Source: CAZTLE01 sp964614415 (GTDB lineage: Bacteria > Bacteroidota > Bacteroidia > Flavobacteriales > Flavobacteriaceae). Taken from it: a DNA stretch of 22,487 nucleotides. Of the stretch, positions 1-7,726 are shown one piece after another. The translations under genes were made by a program, and so were the position numbers. Each line of letters starts with the position of its first letter. Position 1 is the stretch's first letter. The DNA lies in NCBI GenBank assembly GCA_964614415.1, contig CAZTLE010000051.1, forward strand, positions 1 through 22,487, given 5' to 3'. Under the pieces are notes generated by a model, which saw only the letters and a list, made by a program, of their open reading frames with translations, ran no database searches and was not told where the DNA came from.

Positions 1-790
1 CGTTGATTTCTTTAAGCAACAACCCATAGGACGCCGATCCCCAGTTGTCGACGAACACATTATGCCGCATTTCAATCTGTTTGGAAAACATGACCGCTAC
101 ACCTGCGCCATTATTTCTGAAGGTGTTATTCTCATAGCAGTCATTGTTTGAAAACATGAAGTGGAGTCCGTAGCGTACATTGTCCTCGCTGGTATTGCCG
201 TTAAGGAAGCAGAAGTTGGCAAATTCCAGGTAGATGCCATCGCGAACACCTGAAATGTTATTGTTCAGTACCTCGATATGTTCGCTGTACCAAAGTTGGA
301 TTCCGTTGCCTGAATTGAACTCTTCCGTGGCCGTTCCTGCGATGATGTTGTTTTGAACGACGCCATGATTTGCTTTTTCAAGATAAATTCCGAAGAAAAG
401 ATTTTCCAGTACCATGTTCTGAATACGAAAATGATCACTTCGGGCAATTCGAATCGCTGCATAGTCCTCCGTATAGCTGGTTCCTACATTTATAACCCGA
501 AGCCCGTCAAGCGTCACACTGTCTGAAACCACCTTGATGATCTCTCCTTTGAGGCCTCCGTCAATTGTTGGAAGCCCTTCTCCGATTATGGTAATGGGCT
601 TATCAATCTCTAGGTTGTGTTCTTTGTAAAGTCCTTGTTTAATGTAAATAGTATCACCGGCCTGTGCCGATTCCAAAGCTTCCCGTATAGAAGAAAATTC
701 ACAGGAAGCACAGACTTCTATCGTCTGACCGAAGCCGGGAATAGTTGCGAACAGTAAAAAGGCGATATATAGGGTGCGAAGCACTGACAT
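1..790 (-). CDS. nosD: NosD, copper-site maturation protein of N2O reductase (3' end outside window)
   Basis: Read on the minus strand from the ATG at 788-790, the frame stays open for 263 codons to the window edge, so the C-terminus is missing. NosD is a periplasmic beta-helix protein that works with the NosFY ABC transporter in assembling the CuZ sulfide centre of N2O reductase. The sequence begins with a signal peptide (about residues 1-22, ending GFGQ). A short segment resembling the start of NosD/CASH proteins follows (SIREALESAQAGDTIYI). Then come repeated N/G-rich beta-helix turns such as VVQNNIIAG, IEVLNNNISG, NGNTSEDN and CYENNTFRNN. It is the last visible gene of the nos operon and starts 8 nt after the nosL stop; nosF and nosY would be expected beyond the left edge. 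Identification rests on repeat pattern plus context and is firm. Confidence 0.93.
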   Translation of the reverse strand, partial: MSVLRTLYIAFLLFATIPGFGQTIEVCASCEFSSIREALESAQAGDTIYIKQGLYKEHNLEIDKPITIIGEGLPTIDGGLKGEIIKVVSDSVTLDGLRVINVGTSYTEDYAAIRIARSDHFRIQNMVLENLFFGIYLEKANHGVVQNNIIAGTATEEFNSGNGIQLWYSEHIEVLNNNISGVRDGIYLEFANFCFLNGNTSEDNVRYGLHFMFSNNDCYENNTFRNNGAGVAVMFSKQIEMRHNVFVDNWGSASYGLLLKEIN

Positions 791-798
791 AATGAGAG

Positions 799-1233
799 TT
801 AGTCAAGTTTATACCTCGCTCTGATCTCCTGCCAGTTGAGGAGTTCAGCCTGTTCAGCCTTTATCAAGTTTTGAGCGGTTTTGATGTCTTTGTTGGCACA
901 TAGGTTTCCTCCCATAGGACTTTGCACTTCATCGCTGATAAGGTATGTTGCGGTTGTAGCATCCATCCATTCGCCCGGAGAAGTGTAGTCGAACACTAAC
1001 CAGTGACCCACATTTTCCGAAGCGTTGTTTTCCGAATCGTTCAGCATACATTCAATGGCATCATATGAATACACCCTTCCCTTGTTGGTCACAATTTGAG
1101 CTGCGAACTGCCGATCCACAATGGTCATGCTGCAGTAGTAGCAATGGTCTTCACCAAAACTGATCTCTTTGGGTCCTGTATTGCAGGAACATATAAATAG
1201 CGAGAGTACGGAAAGAAGTGCGAACGTTTTCAT
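799..1233 (-). CDS. nosL: NosL copper chaperone lipoprotein
   Basis: NosL is an outer-leaflet or periplasmic lipoprotein that binds Cu(I) and delivers it for NosZ maturation. The protein has 144 residues from the ATG at 1231-1233. A longer reading from 1293 would put 20 basic residues ahead of the signal peptide and overlap the upstream gene, so I reject it. The N-terminus is a lipoprotein signal (SLFICSC, lipid Cys about residue 17). The copper motif CYYCSM follows (C31, C34, M36), then the family segment VYSYDAIECML. The gene lies 10 nt after the NosB-like membrane gene and 8 nt before nosD, so all three are probably co-transcribed. Length and motifs are typical of NosL. Confidence 0.93.
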   Translation of the reverse strand: MKTFALLSVLSLFICSCNTGPKEISFGEDHCYYCSMTIVDRQFAAQIVTNKGRVYSYDAIECMLNDSENNASENVGHWLVFDYTSPGEWMDATTATYLISDEVQSPMGGNLCANKDIKTAQNLIKAEQAELLNWQEIRARYKLD

Positions 1234-1243
1234 ATTAACCGTT

Positions 1244-1828
1244 TTATGATTTTTCTTTTTTACCCACAACAAACGCAACCAGCGACAGGGCAATACCTAA
1301 AGCGAGCATATAAGCGCCCAGTTGGGGATAGGAGTGAGCTGTGAAGTTCAGAATCTGCTTGGAACCGAACAGGGGGGGTTGAAACCCCATAATAGTACCG
1401 TCCGGATTGGTAAACTTCATAATGGCCTTGGGATCCAGGTTATGTCCGTAATCATGTTCCCACAGATAGAAATCATAAATGCCCGCTGCGGCAAGCAGTG
1501 TCATTACAATAAACCAGACCAGATACCATTTGTGTCGTCCTCGTATGCCTATGAGTACACCGAGACCAAACATGATGAGAATGACCGTTGGGAATATCTT
1601 GAACTCCGGAATGGTCTCCGGGATGTATTTCATTCCCACGTAGTGATTCATGAGATTGATGTTCTTAATATCATGGGGGTTTTCGTCGGCGAAATCATTG
1701 ATGTAAATGTCCATACCCAGCGGTATGGGGTATTGTGGTGCTTCGAGTTTGATATTCCAAAGAGGGAAAACAAAGAGCCCCAATATAAGTACCGAACTCA
1801 CAAACATGAGCAAACGGGATTTCTTCAT
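1244..1828 (-). CDS. four-helix membrane protein of the nos operon (NosB-like candidate)
   Basis: This 194-residue integral membrane protein has four predicted helices at about residues 6-24, 78-95, 101-120 and 170-188. A long loop (about 25-77) lies between the first two helices, and a conserved-looking aromatic/charged stretch YDFYLWEHDYGHNLDP (about 118-132) follows the third. Clade II nos clusters typically carry a polytopic membrane gene (nosB) directly after nosZ. Position and topology fit that role, but I cannot verify homology from sequence alone, so no symbol is given. The His, Asp and Tyr residues in the 118-132 loop could bind metal or contact quinone or NosZ; that is speculation. 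It lies between nosZ, from which a GC-rich hairpin separates it, and nosL. Confidence 0.75.
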   Translation of the reverse strand: MKKSRLLMFVSSVLILGLFVFPLWNIKLEAPQYPIPLGMDIYINDFADENPHDIKNINLMNHYVGMKYIPETIPEFKIFPTVILIMFGLGVLIGIRGRHKWYLVWFIVMTLLAAAGIYDFYLWEHDYGHNLDPKAIMKFTNPDGTIMGFQPPLFGSKQILNFTAHSYPQLGAYMLALGIALSLVAFVVGKKEKS

Positions 1829-1884
1829 GGCGTTAAAATTTGATGCAATTTTTGGTGTACTTAACTTTAGACTTTGTTTTTTTA

Positions 1885-1909
1885 CGGGCGGGGCTCATGG
1901 CCCCGCCCG
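1885..1909 (-). terminator. strong GC-rich hairpin just downstream of nosZ, without a U-tract
   Basis: A perfect 10-bp inverted repeat (CGGGCGGGGC / GCCCCGCCCG) with a 5-nt loop lies 40 nt after the nosZ stop codon. Read in the nosZ direction it is followed by an A-run, not a U-run, so it is not a classical intrinsic terminator. It could be an mRNA 3'-end stabiliser or a partial stop that keeps nosZ transcript in excess over the maturation genes downstream. The inverted repeat is seen directly; the function is inferred. Confidence 0.6.
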
Positions 1910-1948
1910 CAATGAATACTAATCGCTACTAGTACCCATGAGAGATTG

Positions 1949-3907
1949 TTAATCTTCTCCAAGTGACCAGGAGAGTGGCAGACTGGAAGAAGCGGGTGAA
2001 ACCCGAACATATCCCTGCATTTCCTGGTGTAATGCTGAACAGAAATCGGTACAGTAGAACGGCCATACACCTACTTGTTTGGGCTCCCAAACAAAGGTTT
2101 CCGTTTGTCCCGGCATGATGAGCAGCTCGGACGTATTGGCACCTATCATACTTATTCCGTGCGGAACATCATAATCCTGTTCCAGATTGGTCACGTGGAA
2201 GTATACTTTGTCACCCACTTTGATACCTTCAATATTATCCGGATTGAAGTGACTGCGAATGGTCGACATATACACGCGCACGGTTTTTCCGTCCCGTTCT
2301 ACACGGGCTTCAGCTTCCGATTTAATGGCATAGGGATGCTCATTTTCTTCCAGTTTGAAGATCTTTCGGGAGTTGGCCATCACTATGTCGGCACGGATAC
2401 CGGCGGCATAGTGTGGTTCACCTACGGTAGGGAAGTCAAGCAGCAATTCCATTTTATCCCCGCGAATGTCATATAGCTGGGCCGATTGTGTTACTTCCGG
2501 TCCGGTAGACAAATAACGGTCCTTGGTGATCTTGTTCATCGCAAGTACGTAATCGCCAAACGGTTCACGGGAGTTACCGCCCGGGATCATAAGGTGACCT
2601 ACGGAATAGTAACACGGTTGACGGTCAAGTACTTCCCAGGTACCAACTTTCCACTTCACTACTTCCGAAGAGATAAAGAAGGTGGTATATCCATTGCCAT
2701 TCGCATCAAATTCGGTGTGAAGGGGACCTAGTCCTGCCTGTTCCACAACACCGGCCAGAACATCTTCGAACTTCAGAATTGGGATTCCGTATGCCTCACC
2801 GTCAAAATTCTCTGCCTCTATGGCGGCCATCATTTTTGTGAATGAATGAACCGTTAGATTGGCGGATAGCTTTCCGTTACCCACGATGTATTCACCTGTA
2901 GGATCCACATCACATCCGTGGGGAGATTTTGGAGTAGGAAGCAGGTATACTAATCCGGGAAGTTCCGAAGCATCCAGCATTAGCACTTCATCCTTCATCG
3001 TAGAGGTCGCCATCTGGGTCTTTTCGTCGTAAACATTGTGTGCGTAGTTGGCAGGCACCTTGCGTCCTTTTCCTTCGGCGATGTATTCCTCGGCTTTCTT
3101 CCAGTTCACCGCGGCGATGAAGTCCTTGTCATTTTGAGAAGCGTTTACCTCCATCAGGGTGCTGGATTCTTCCGAATTATACGTAGAGAAGAACATCCAT
3201 CCGTGAGAAGCACCACGTCCCGGGTGAGCAAGGTCATAGTCAAAACCGGGCATCAGGATCTGAAAGCTCAGGTCCATACCTCCGTCTTCAGGATCTACGC
3301 TTATAAAAGTAAGCGACCCCTTGAAGTTCCCCTTGTACTCTTTGATGGGCATATCCCTTTGTGGAATAGGTACCGAGAACCGGGTTCCTGCAACTACGTA
3401 TTCTGTGTTTTCGGTGACAAATGCAGAACTGTGATTTCCCGCACTGTTAGGAATTTCCATGATCTCCGTGGTTTCGAAGGTCGTAAGGTCAATTTTTGCA
3501 ATACGTGGGGTATTGTTTCCATTGATAAAAACCCAACGGCCATCTACAATACCATTGGTTTGAGAGATGTCAGGGTGGTGTGCATCATCCCAGGGTATAA
3601 ATCCGTGAGAAGTGTTTAGCATGGGTTTGGTCTCCTCACTGTATCCCCATGCTTTTTCAGCATCTTGAGAGAAAACGGGGATGACCTTGAACAGGCGTCC
3701 TGACGGAAGTCCGTATACGGACAGTTGTCCGCTAAACCCTCCGGAGATAAAGGCGTAGTACTCGTCGTACTCACCTGGTGCCACATAGACCTTTTCGGCG
3801 GCATTAGAACCTAATGCGCCACTAGTTGTGTTTTGAGAGGACTGATTGCAGCCCCAAACGAAAATAACGGCTGCCAGTGATAGTGCTGTTTTTATAAGGA
3901 TTCTCAT
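1949..3907 (-). CDS. nosZ: nitrous oxide reductase, clade II (Sec-exported lipoprotein type)
   Basis: NosZ reduces N2O to N2 in the periplasm using a dinuclear CuA and a tetranuclear CuZ site. The 652-residue length is normal. The N-terminus is a lipoprotein-type Sec signal (VIFVWGC, C20) with no twin arginine, which marks the clade II ('atypical') form. A seven-bladed propeller follows, with the CuZ histidine segments DDAHHP, HPGRGASHGW, SPHGCD, GPLHTEF and GEPHYAAG. The C-terminal cupredoxin domain holds CuA: H583 in VPHGISM, then C619, C623, H627 and M630 in the pattern C-x3-C-x3-H-x2-M. All expected copper ligands that I can recognise are present, so it should be active. It is the third gene of the operon driven from the FNR-like promoter near 5127. 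Confidence 0.97.
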   Translation of the reverse strand: MRILIKTALSLAAVIFVWGCNQSSQNTTSGALGSNAAEKVYVAPGEYDEYYAFISGGFSGQLSVYGLPSGRLFKVIPVFSQDAEKAWGYSEETKPMLNTSHGFIPWDDAHHPDISQTNGIVDGRWVFINGNNTPRIAKIDLTTFETTEIMEIPNSAGNHSSAFVTENTEYVVAGTRFSVPIPQRDMPIKEYKGNFKGSLTFISVDPEDGGMDLSFQILMPGFDYDLAHPGRGASHGWMFFSTYNSEESSTLMEVNASQNDKDFIAAVNWKKAEEYIAEGKGRKVPANYAHNVYDEKTQMATSTMKDEVLMLDASELPGLVYLLPTPKSPHGCDVDPTGEYIVGNGKLSANLTVHSFTKMMAAIEAENFDGEAYGIPILKFEDVLAGVVEQAGLGPLHTEFDANGNGYTTFFISSEVVKWKVGTWEVLDRQPCYYSVGHLMIPGGNSREPFGDYVLAMNKITKDRYLSTGPEVTQSAQLYDIRGDKMELLLDFPTVGEPHYAAGIRADIVMANSRKIFKLEENEHPYAIKSEAEARVERDGKTVRVYMSTIRSHFNPDNIEGIKVGDKVYFHVTNLEQDYDVPHGISMIGANTSELLIMPGQTETFVWEPKQVGVWPFYCTDFCSALHQEMQGYVRVSPASSSLPLSWSLGED

Positions 3908-3934
3908 AATAGTATGGTTTTTGTCTTAATTTGG

Positions 3935-4507
3935 TTAGTTAGCCGGTAAAATGACCTTGTCTACTACATGTACGATTCCGTTGCCCGCAGGGACGCTGGC
4001 AATGATTCTGGCGCCGCCAACATATACGTCATCTCCATCCACTTCGACCGGGATGTTTTCATTACTCGCCTGTCCCAGCGATTTGAATTTTTTGAGGAAA
4101 TCCTTGGCGTATTTTCCCGGTGTCACATGATGCTTCAGGATGTAAGCCAATTTCTCCTTGTTTTCAGGTTTCAGCAGATCTTCCACCGTACCTTCAGGCA
4201 GTGCTGCAAAGGCGTCATTAGTGGGTGCAAATACCATAAGAGGGCCGGCATTTACCAGTGCATTCTCCAACTCGGCGGCTTGTACTGCCGCGACCAGTGT
4301 GGTATGGTCCGGAGAGCCGATGGCAATATCCAATACCGTAGGCGTGGCTTCATCGTCTTTGAGGAAGGCCTGGCCTTGCTTTTTCGGAGCCTCTGCTTCT
4401 GTTTTTGCTTCTGCCGAGGTGTCCTTGGATTCGTTTTGTACTTCGTTCTTGCAGCCTGTAATTAGCAACATGCCAAAAACAAGCCACACAGGGATAAGTG
4501 CTTTCAT
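3935..4507 (-). CDS. fasciclin (FAS1) domain lipoprotein in the nos operon
   Basis: This 190-residue lipoprotein has a signal ending LLITGC (C19), then a short linker rich in Ala, Glu and Lys. One FAS1 domain runs from about residue 55 to the C-terminus. Its two hallmark boxes are visible: FAPTNDAFAALP (H1 region) and the YILKHHV segment. The end, GIVHVVDKVILP, is the H2 box. FAS1 domains usually mediate adhesion or protein-protein contact. Between a cytochrome c lipoprotein and nosZ, this one might hold or dock electron-transfer partners at the membrane surface, but that is inference from position only. It starts 55 nt after the cytochrome stop and ends 27 nt before nosZ. Confidence 0.88.
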   Translation of the reverse strand: MKALIPVWLVFGMLLITGCKNEVQNESKDTSAEAKTEAEAPKKQGQAFLKDDEATPTVLDIAIGSPDHTTLVAAVQAAELENALVNAGPLMVFAPTNDAFAALPEGTVEDLLKPENKEKLAYILKHHVTPGKYAKDFLKKFKSLGQASNENIPVEVDGDDVYVGGARIIASVPAGNGIVHVVDKVILPAN

Positions 4508-4562
4508 ATCGTGTGTATTTTGTTAGTATTGATGACAATCCGGAACTACGTCGCGATCCGAA

Positions 4563-5072
4563 TTAAATTTTCAATGTTCTGAAATACTCCAGTATACTTC
4601 GCGCCTCCTCTTCAGTTAAACTCTGATTCGCCATGGGCGATCCATTATATTCGATAAGTAATTGCTTGGCGATGGGATCGTTCTTCACCATGCCTTCGGG
4701 ATCCAGGATCATGTTCATGATCCATTCCGGGGAACGTCTTTCCATAATACCCACAGGAGCGGGTCCGATAAATTTTTTCGTAGGCTTATGGCAAGCCGAA
4801 CATTTGTATTTGAAAACCTCTGCTCCGGTATTTGCCATTGCTTCATCAATGGTAGCCGGTAATTCGAGATTTTTAATGGGACCAACCCCTTTATTATTAA
4901 GGTCGATAACCGCCGTTTCTCCGGCAGTGGATTCTGTCGTCTTTTGAACGGTTTTCTTAGGTTGGGTTCCGATTTTGATTTGCTCTTTTTCAGGTTTTTC
5001 CTCACCACCACCGCCACAACTAATGAGAAGAGCGGTCGTAAGCAAAGCCATGATTTTTAGCGTGTTTTTCAT
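4563..5072 (-). CDS. c-type cytochrome lipoprotein, first gene of the nos operon
   Basis: This 169-residue monoheme cytochrome c has a lipoprotein signal ending LLISCG (C19). A poorly conserved linker of about 55 residues follows, then the heme site CSACH (C91, C94, H95). M147 in SPMANQ is the likely distal ligand, and the C-terminal helix ends ILEYFRTLKI. It is probably the periplasmic electron donor to the CuA site of NosZ, anchored by its lipid; this role is inferred from being the operon's first gene. Clade II clusters often carry cytochromes c of this kind. It is transcribed from the operator/-7 pair at 5096-5138. Confidence 0.92.
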   Translation of the reverse strand: MKNTLKIMALLTTALLISCGGGGEEKPEKEQIKIGTQPKKTVQKTTESTAGETAVIDLNNKGVGPIKNLELPATIDEAMANTGAEVFKYKCSACHKPTKKFIGPAPVGIMERRSPEWIMNMILDPEGMVKNDPIAKQLLIEYNGSPMANQSLTEEEARSILEYFRTLKI

Positions 5073-5095
5073 GACATCTGGTTTGAAAGTTTGAG

Positions 5096-5138
5096 TAAAT
5101 GTAGATGCTCGTATACTCTAAATCAATGACTTTGGTCA
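5096..5138 (-). promoter_or_regulatory. FNR-like operator and -7 element of the nos operon
   Basis: On the minus strand a palindrome TGACCAAAGTCA (5127-5138) is followed after exactly 23 bp by TACATTTA (5096-5103), a match to the Bacteroidetes -7 consensus TAnnTTTG. The cytochrome start codon lies 23 nt further on. The same operator-spacer-element arrangement recurs at eight other promoters here, which is the main support. An activator at this distance would be centred about 40 bp before the transcription start. Confidence 0.85.
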
Positions 5139-5184
5139 TGTTTCAATAGCATGATATTTATGGTTTGAAAGCAATACTTTTAGA

Positions 5185-5227
5185 TGACAATTGTCATAAT
5201 TTTTATCTCGTTGTCGGCCTAATTTTG
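5185..5227 (+). promoter_or_regulatory. FNR-like operator and -7 element of the USP gene at 5247
   Basis: A perfect palindrome TGACAATTGTCA (5185-5196) is followed after 23 bp by TAATTTTG (5220-5227), and the ATG is at 5247. It lies back to back with the nos operator. The two operator centres are about 58 bp apart on opposite-facing promoters, so each gene has its own site rather than a shared one. Reading this palindrome toward nos gives no -7 element at the right distance. Confidence 0.87.
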
Positions 5228-5246
5228 AGTAGTTAATACAAGTGCC

Positions 5247-6077
5247 ATGAAAACCATTCTTCTTCCAACCGATTTTTCAGACAATTCCAGAAATGCAATC
5301 GTCTACGCTCTTGAGCTATTCAGGGGAAAGACCATGACATTTCACTTTTTAAATGTTCAGAAACCCTCCGAATACACGACGGATGACCTGATCCTCTCGC
5401 CTCCGGGAGATTCGATCTTCGATACCGTTATCCATGACAACAAAACACGTCTTAAAACCTTTGTTGCCGAATTGAAAGAACAGTACTCCAATGAGGATTA
5501 CAGCTTCGAGCAAAGTGTAGATTACGACGCTCTCACCGATGCTATAAAGCAACTCATAGAAGCGAAGGAGGTTGATCTCATTATCATGGGAACCAATGGT
5601 GCCACCGGTGCGCGGGAAGTACTTTTCGGAAGCAACACCCTCAACGTGATTCGCAAGGTTGATACCCCGGTCCTTGCTATCCCGGAGGGATACGTGTTCT
5701 CAAAGATGGATTCGGTGCTTTTTTCCACCGGCAGTTGCAAAGACCTGGAACACGAGAATTCAAAACCTTTCAAGGGACTCATGAAGCTCTTCAATCCTCT
5801 GGTGCATGTGCTTAAGATCAAATCCGGAACTGTATCGACACATAACTGTGACACCTGTCTTATAGGAATGCTAAAGACAAACAATTTTAAGTCCTACACT
5901 GTTAAAGGTGTGCCGGCACCCATGGTGATTGATACGTTCGTACAATTGCACGACATAGACCTGCACGCCATGTTCGTGGAGCGACAGTCCTTCCTCGATC
6001 GATTTATCTTCAAATCCAACGCTGCGAAGAAGATCAGCTACAAAACGAGAAAGCCATTACTTCTGATGCATAAATAG
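5247..6077 (+). CDS. tandem-domain universal stress protein with degenerate second domain and a CxxC motif
   Basis: This 276-residue protein has two USP domains. The first (about 1-147) begins KTILLPTDFSDNSRNAI and keeps the ATP-binding motif G-2x-G-9x-G-S (G115, G118, G128, S129). The second (about 150-276) has lost the glycine motif; in its place is RQSFLDRFIFKSNAAKKISY, aligned with the KHTFF...LF segment of the other USPs here. Unlike those, it carries a CDTC pair (C201, C204) that could be redox-active or metal-binding. USPs of this type bind ATP or other small molecules and help survival in stress or anoxia. The gene is divergent from nos, has its own FNR-like promoter, and ends 3 nt from the convergent dehydrogenase gene with no terminator in between. 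Confidence 0.9.
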   Translation: MKTILLPTDFSDNSRNAIVYALELFRGKTMTFHFLNVQKPSEYTTDDLILSPPGDSIFDTVIHDNKTRLKTFVAELKEQYSNEDYSFEQSVDYDALTDAIKQLIEAKEVDLIIMGTNGATGAREVLFGSNTLNVIRKVDTPVLAIPEGYVFSKMDSVLFSTGSCKDLEHENSKPFKGLMKLFNPLVHVLKIKSGTVSTHNCDTCLIGMLKTNNFKSYTVKGVPAPMVIDTFVQLHDIDLHAMFVERQSFLDRFIFKSNAAKKISYKTRKPLLLMHK

Positions 6078-6080
6078 GGG

Positions 6081-7070
6081 TTAGAGTTCGTTTTTCGAAA
6101 GTTCCCCGGCTTCCCAACTATCCAGGTTATAAAAGGTGGTTTGTGCTATGTTTTGCAACGCTTCACGCGTAGCAAAAGCTTGATGTGGAGTGAGTAACAC
6201 ACGGGGATGGTTTATAAGCCGTTGCAGTTGCTCGTCCCTTACTTCCGAATCTTTCGAATGGTCATAGAAGAAGATCCCACTTTCCTTTTCATAAACATCC
6301 GTTCCATAAGCTTCGATCGTGTTTGTATCCAGAGCGTTCAGTATGTCCCGGGTATTCACTATACCGCCCCGGGCCACATTGATTATGGTTGCAGTGTTCT
6401 TCATTAACGATAGCAGGTCCCGGTCTACAAGATGATGCGTCTCTCCATTAAGCGGAACACAGAGAAATAACAGATCGGATTTGCTTGCCACCTGCTCCAA
6501 AGAGCCGTATTGTACATTAAACGTATCCTCCAGAACCGGGTCAGGAGTAAGATCCCGGGCGAGTATTTTACAACCGAAACCATTGAGGATGCGCACCAAT
6601 ACCGATCCGATGCGGCCCGTTCCAATGACACCACAGGTTTTTCCATGCAGGTCAAAACCCACCAGGTCGTTCAGTGAAAAGTTGTTCTCCCGCACTTGCA
6701 GATGTGACCGGATAAGTTTTCGGTTTAGCCCCATGAGCAGAGCGACGGCGTGTTCTGCGATGGCATTAGGGGAGTAGTCGGGAGCATTCGCCACCCGGAG
6801 TTTCAGCTTTCTGGCTGTCGTTAGGTTAACATTGTCGTGCCCTGCCGATCGAAGTGAAATATATTTAACACCAAAGTCCCTTAGTTTCTCAAGGATGTTG
6901 TCCGAGGCATCGTCGGCCGAAAAAATTGAAACCGCTTTATAGCCTACGGCCATCATAGCGGTTTCAGATGTTAAGCGTTGAGAGGTAAAGGTCATTGGGT
7001 GGCCGTTTGCATTGGCCGCCTCCAGAAAAGGAATTTCAAACTCCTTTGCACTGTAGACCAGGACTTTCAT
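6081..7070 (-). CDS. ldhA: D-2-hydroxyacid dehydrogenase, probably fermentative D-lactate dehydrogenase
   Basis: Such enzymes reduce pyruvate to D-lactate with NADH in the cytosol. The 329-residue length is normal. Visible features are the NAD loop GTGRIG (150-155), catalytic R234 in VARGGIV, E263 in VYEKES, and H296 in LTPHQAF. The early motif NAPDYSPNAIAEHAVALLM (about 95-113) is characteristic of the LdhA subgroup. Substrate specificity is inferred from overall resemblance; another 2-hydroxyacid is possible. Its start overlaps the stop of the upstream lipoprotein gene by 4 nt (ATGA), so the two are translationally coupled. As the last gene of the Hsp20 unit it may be expressed by read-through under the FNR-like promoter at 8715-8757, which would suit a fermentation enzyme for low oxygen. 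Confidence 0.88.
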   Translation of the reverse strand: MKVLVYSAKEFEIPFLEAANANGHPMTFTSQRLTSETAMMAVGYKAVSIFSADDASDNILEKLRDFGVKYISLRSAGHDNVNLTTARKLKLRVANAPDYSPNAIAEHAVALLMGLNRKLIRSHLQVRENNFSLNDLVGFDLHGKTCGVIGTGRIGSVLVRILNGFGCKILARDLTPDPVLEDTFNVQYGSLEQVASKSDLLFLCVPLNGETHHLVDRDLLSLMKNTATIINVARGGIVNTRDILNALDTNTIEAYGTDVYEKESGIFFYDHSKDSEVRDEQLQRLINHPRVLLTPHQAFATREALQNIAQTTFYNLDSWEAGELSKNEL

Positions 7071-7705
7071 ATGTTTACAATGAGGAGACTACGATCTTCG
7101 AGCAGATCCACCAGTGTTTTGATATAGTCCTTTACGCTTTTTTCCCGGCGGTCGGCTTCTACGATATCAATATTTCCGCTCCAAAGCAGTTCCCTCGGTT
7201 TATCCGGGCAGATACAGTACAGGTTGGTTTCGGCATGATGCAGAGTATAGGAACTGTACTCATTCCGATTGTCAAATATGTCCTGAGACTCAAAGTAGTC
7301 CTGCCGGAAGTTGTTAAAGTTGGTGTCGAAATTACGCAAGGCCTGAGTAAGGGTTATTTTATCCTCAGAGGCAATGACCTTTGTAAATAGTATTGCATCG
7401 AAACCGGCGTCAAGGAGTTGTTGCTCTACGGTATTTAAGTCGGCTTCCGTCTGTTTTTCGTCAATGAATGAAGTTTCAAAAAAGTCCACACTGCGAACAG
7501 CAATGACGTCTTTACCTTCCAGTTGGGCCTTTAGGCCTTCCTCGAACTGCCTTCGCAGATTTAGGTCCTGGGTCATTCCAATGACCAGCACTTTATTGGC
7601 TTCAAAGTTTACGGCGTCCGGACTTTTCCATTCACTTACCAATTTGCTTGATGAGCACGAAGTAAGCAGGAACAACATCCCGATAATGAGCGTGAAAGAT
7701 TTCAT
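7067..7705 (-). CDS. lipoprotein of unknown function
   Basis: This 212-residue protein has a clear lipoprotein signal (LIIGMLFLLTSCSSS, Cys about residue 17). A mixed alpha/beta domain follows, starting LVSEWKSPDAVNFEANKVLVIGM. That opening, a Trp-Lys-Ser-Pro segment followed by a hydrophobic 'VLVIGM' strand, recalls small periplasmic lipoproteins of the DUF4136 kind, but I cannot confirm a family. A later segment, AETNLYCICPDKPRELLWSG, has two Cys in a CxC arrangement. It is coupled by ATGA overlap to the dehydrogenase and lies 21 nt after the coiled-coil gene, so these three probably form one unit. No function can be assigned. Confidence 0.8.
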   Translation of the reverse strand: MKSFTLIIGMLFLLTSCSSSKLVSEWKSPDAVNFEANKVLVIGMTQDLNLRRQFEEGLKAQLEGKDVIAVRSVDFFETSFIDEKQTEADLNTVEQQLLDAGFDAILFTKVIASEDKITLTQALRNFDTNFNNFRQDYFESQDIFDNRNEYSSYTLHHAETNLYCICPDKPRELLWSGNIDIVEADRREKSVKDYIKTLVDLLEDRSLLIVNI

Positions 7706-7726
7706 GATTGCAATTTTTATATGTTA

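Noticed and set aside
265..462. Short minus-strand open frame of 65 codons
   Set aside because: It lies within nosD in another frame; the nosD frame has signal peptide and beta-helix repeats.
1234..1293. Longer NosL start at 1293
   Set aside because: It would add 20 residues before a normal lipoprotein signal and overlap the upstream gene.
1322..1843. 173-codon plus-strand frame opposite the membrane protein gene
   Set aside because: Its protein has no recognisable motif or hydrophobic pattern, and the opposite strand encodes a four-helix protein in operon context.
3038..3619. 193-codon plus-strand frame inside nosZ
   Set aside because: It is antisense to well-conserved nosZ propeller segments; no promoter or family features.
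3968..4465. 165-codon plus-strand frame opposite the FAS1 gene
   Set aside because: Low-complexity Cys/Phe repeats arise from complement of the Ala/Glu/Lys linker; clear antisense artefact.
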